From Balneolaceae bacterium (GTDB lineage: Bacteria > Bacteroidota > Rhodothermia > Balneolales > Balneolaceae), in contig SLAU01000289.1 in NCBI GenBank assembly GCA_007126675.1, positions 1 through 6,848 of the forward strand: a DNA stretch of 6,848 bases, given 5' to 3'. Within the stretch, counting starts at the first letter, position 1, and each line of letters starts with the position of its first letter. The notes below the pieces were generated by a model. The model was not told where the DNA came from and did not search any database. It worked only from the letters and a program-made list of their open reading frames with translations. Below are positions 6,597-6,848 of the stretch, in pieces. The position numbers and the translations under genes are program-made.

Positions 6597-6788
6597 CTGA
6601 CAGTTCTCCTGCGTTAAAATTTACACTACGAAGTTTTATACGCAGTTGTGCTACTGAGGACTGGCACCGACTTATGGCGAGCGTTGTGAGTAGTAGCTTT
6701 ATGCAATGGGAATTTGCAAGAAAACACGTTGATTAGCAGAAATCCCGACGCTGTCAGAAACGCGGAAAAGCACCGCGAATGCTGACAG
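6597..6788. repeat. Right copy of the dispersed ~200-bp repeat
   Basis: This copy has the same orientation as that at 4149-4344. It begins CTGACAG and GCGTTAAAA (6597-6619), has a different middle (about 6620-6668), and then the roughly 113-bp conserved core (6669-6781), including GCTTTATGCAATGGGAATTT and an internal CTGTCAG at 6751-6757. It differs at its far end: after GCGAATG the left copy has TACCGCTAAAGC and later GGCTGTCAG, while this one has a direct CTGACAG (6782-6788) leading into the next module. An in-frame TAG at 6734-6736 interrupts the frame that is open in the left copy. It begins 88 bp upstream of the TPR-thioredoxin start codon. Confidence 0.8.
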
Positions 6789-6848
6789 GTCTAACAACCT
6801 GACAGCACCCACCGGACCTGTCCGACTGATGGCAGGCGGGTCTGTCAG
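6789..6848. repeat. attC-like hairpin module, truncated by the window edge
   Basis: GTCTAAC (6789-6795) fits the integron attC outer box RYYYAAC. It is followed by AAC and then CTGACAG (6799-6805), which pairs with CTGTCAG at 6842-6848. The stem continues inward with ACCC (6807-6810) to GGGT (6838-6841) and CC to GG, leaving C6806 as a single unpaired base on one side, as attC sites have. The middle (6818-6838) matches 4197-4217 of the left repeat at 19 of 21 positions, so this module belongs to the same repeat family. The expected opposite box (GTTRRRY) would lie just past the window end, so the call is unproven. Confidence 0.4.

Noticed and set aside
4149..6848. CRISPR array suggested by repeated heptamers
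   Set aside because: Spacing is irregular, the repeat word is only 7 bp and occurs in both orientations, and there are no spacer-like units or cas genes.

Overview
This 6.8-kb window looks like bacterial chromosome from a moderately AT-rich member of the Bacteroidota/Balneolota/Rhodothermota assemblage. That placement is inferred from the kinds of proteins present, from AT-rich translation start regions with no Shine-Dalgarno motif at any of the six gene starts, and from a large periplasmic TPR-TlpA protein. Nothing in the window fixes the taxon. There are no rRNA, tRNA, transposase or CRISPR features.

Layout, left to right. Positions 1-1439 (minus) hold the first 479 residues of a large, apparently cytoplasmic protein that runs off the left edge and belongs to no family I recognise. 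A divergent intergenic region (1440-1613) has a good promoter-like sequence in each direction. The leftward one is so close to its ATG that the mRNA is predicted to be leaderless. Positions 1614-2621 (plus) encode a DUF389/TIGR00341-type membrane protein. A small two-helix membrane protein (2630-2893, minus) converges on it. After an AT-rich gap comes a DoxX-family membrane protein (3218-3652, plus), which converges on an unrecognised four-helix membrane protein (3695-4051, minus).

The right half (4149-6848) is the most distinctive part. A single exported 717-residue protein (4355-6508, minus) has TPR-like repeats and a C-terminal thioredoxin/TlpA domain with a WCGPC active site. It sits between copies of a GC-richer non-coding repeat family. 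One copy (4149-4344) starts 10 bp beyond the stop codon; another (6597-6788) lies 88 bp upstream of the start, in the same orientation. A third, shorter relative (6789-6848) starts with an integron attC-like end and folds into a hairpin that reaches the right edge. All copies are punctuated by the heptamer CTGACAG and its complement CTGTCAG. Read on the minus strand, the order is repeat, gene, repeat. This resembles a gene cassette with a recombination site after its ORF, although the two long copies do not have canonical attC ends and no integrase is visible.

The genes do not form an obvious pathway. Four of the six encode membrane or exported proteins, and most are arranged as single-gene units in alternating directions. 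No functional link between them is claimed.
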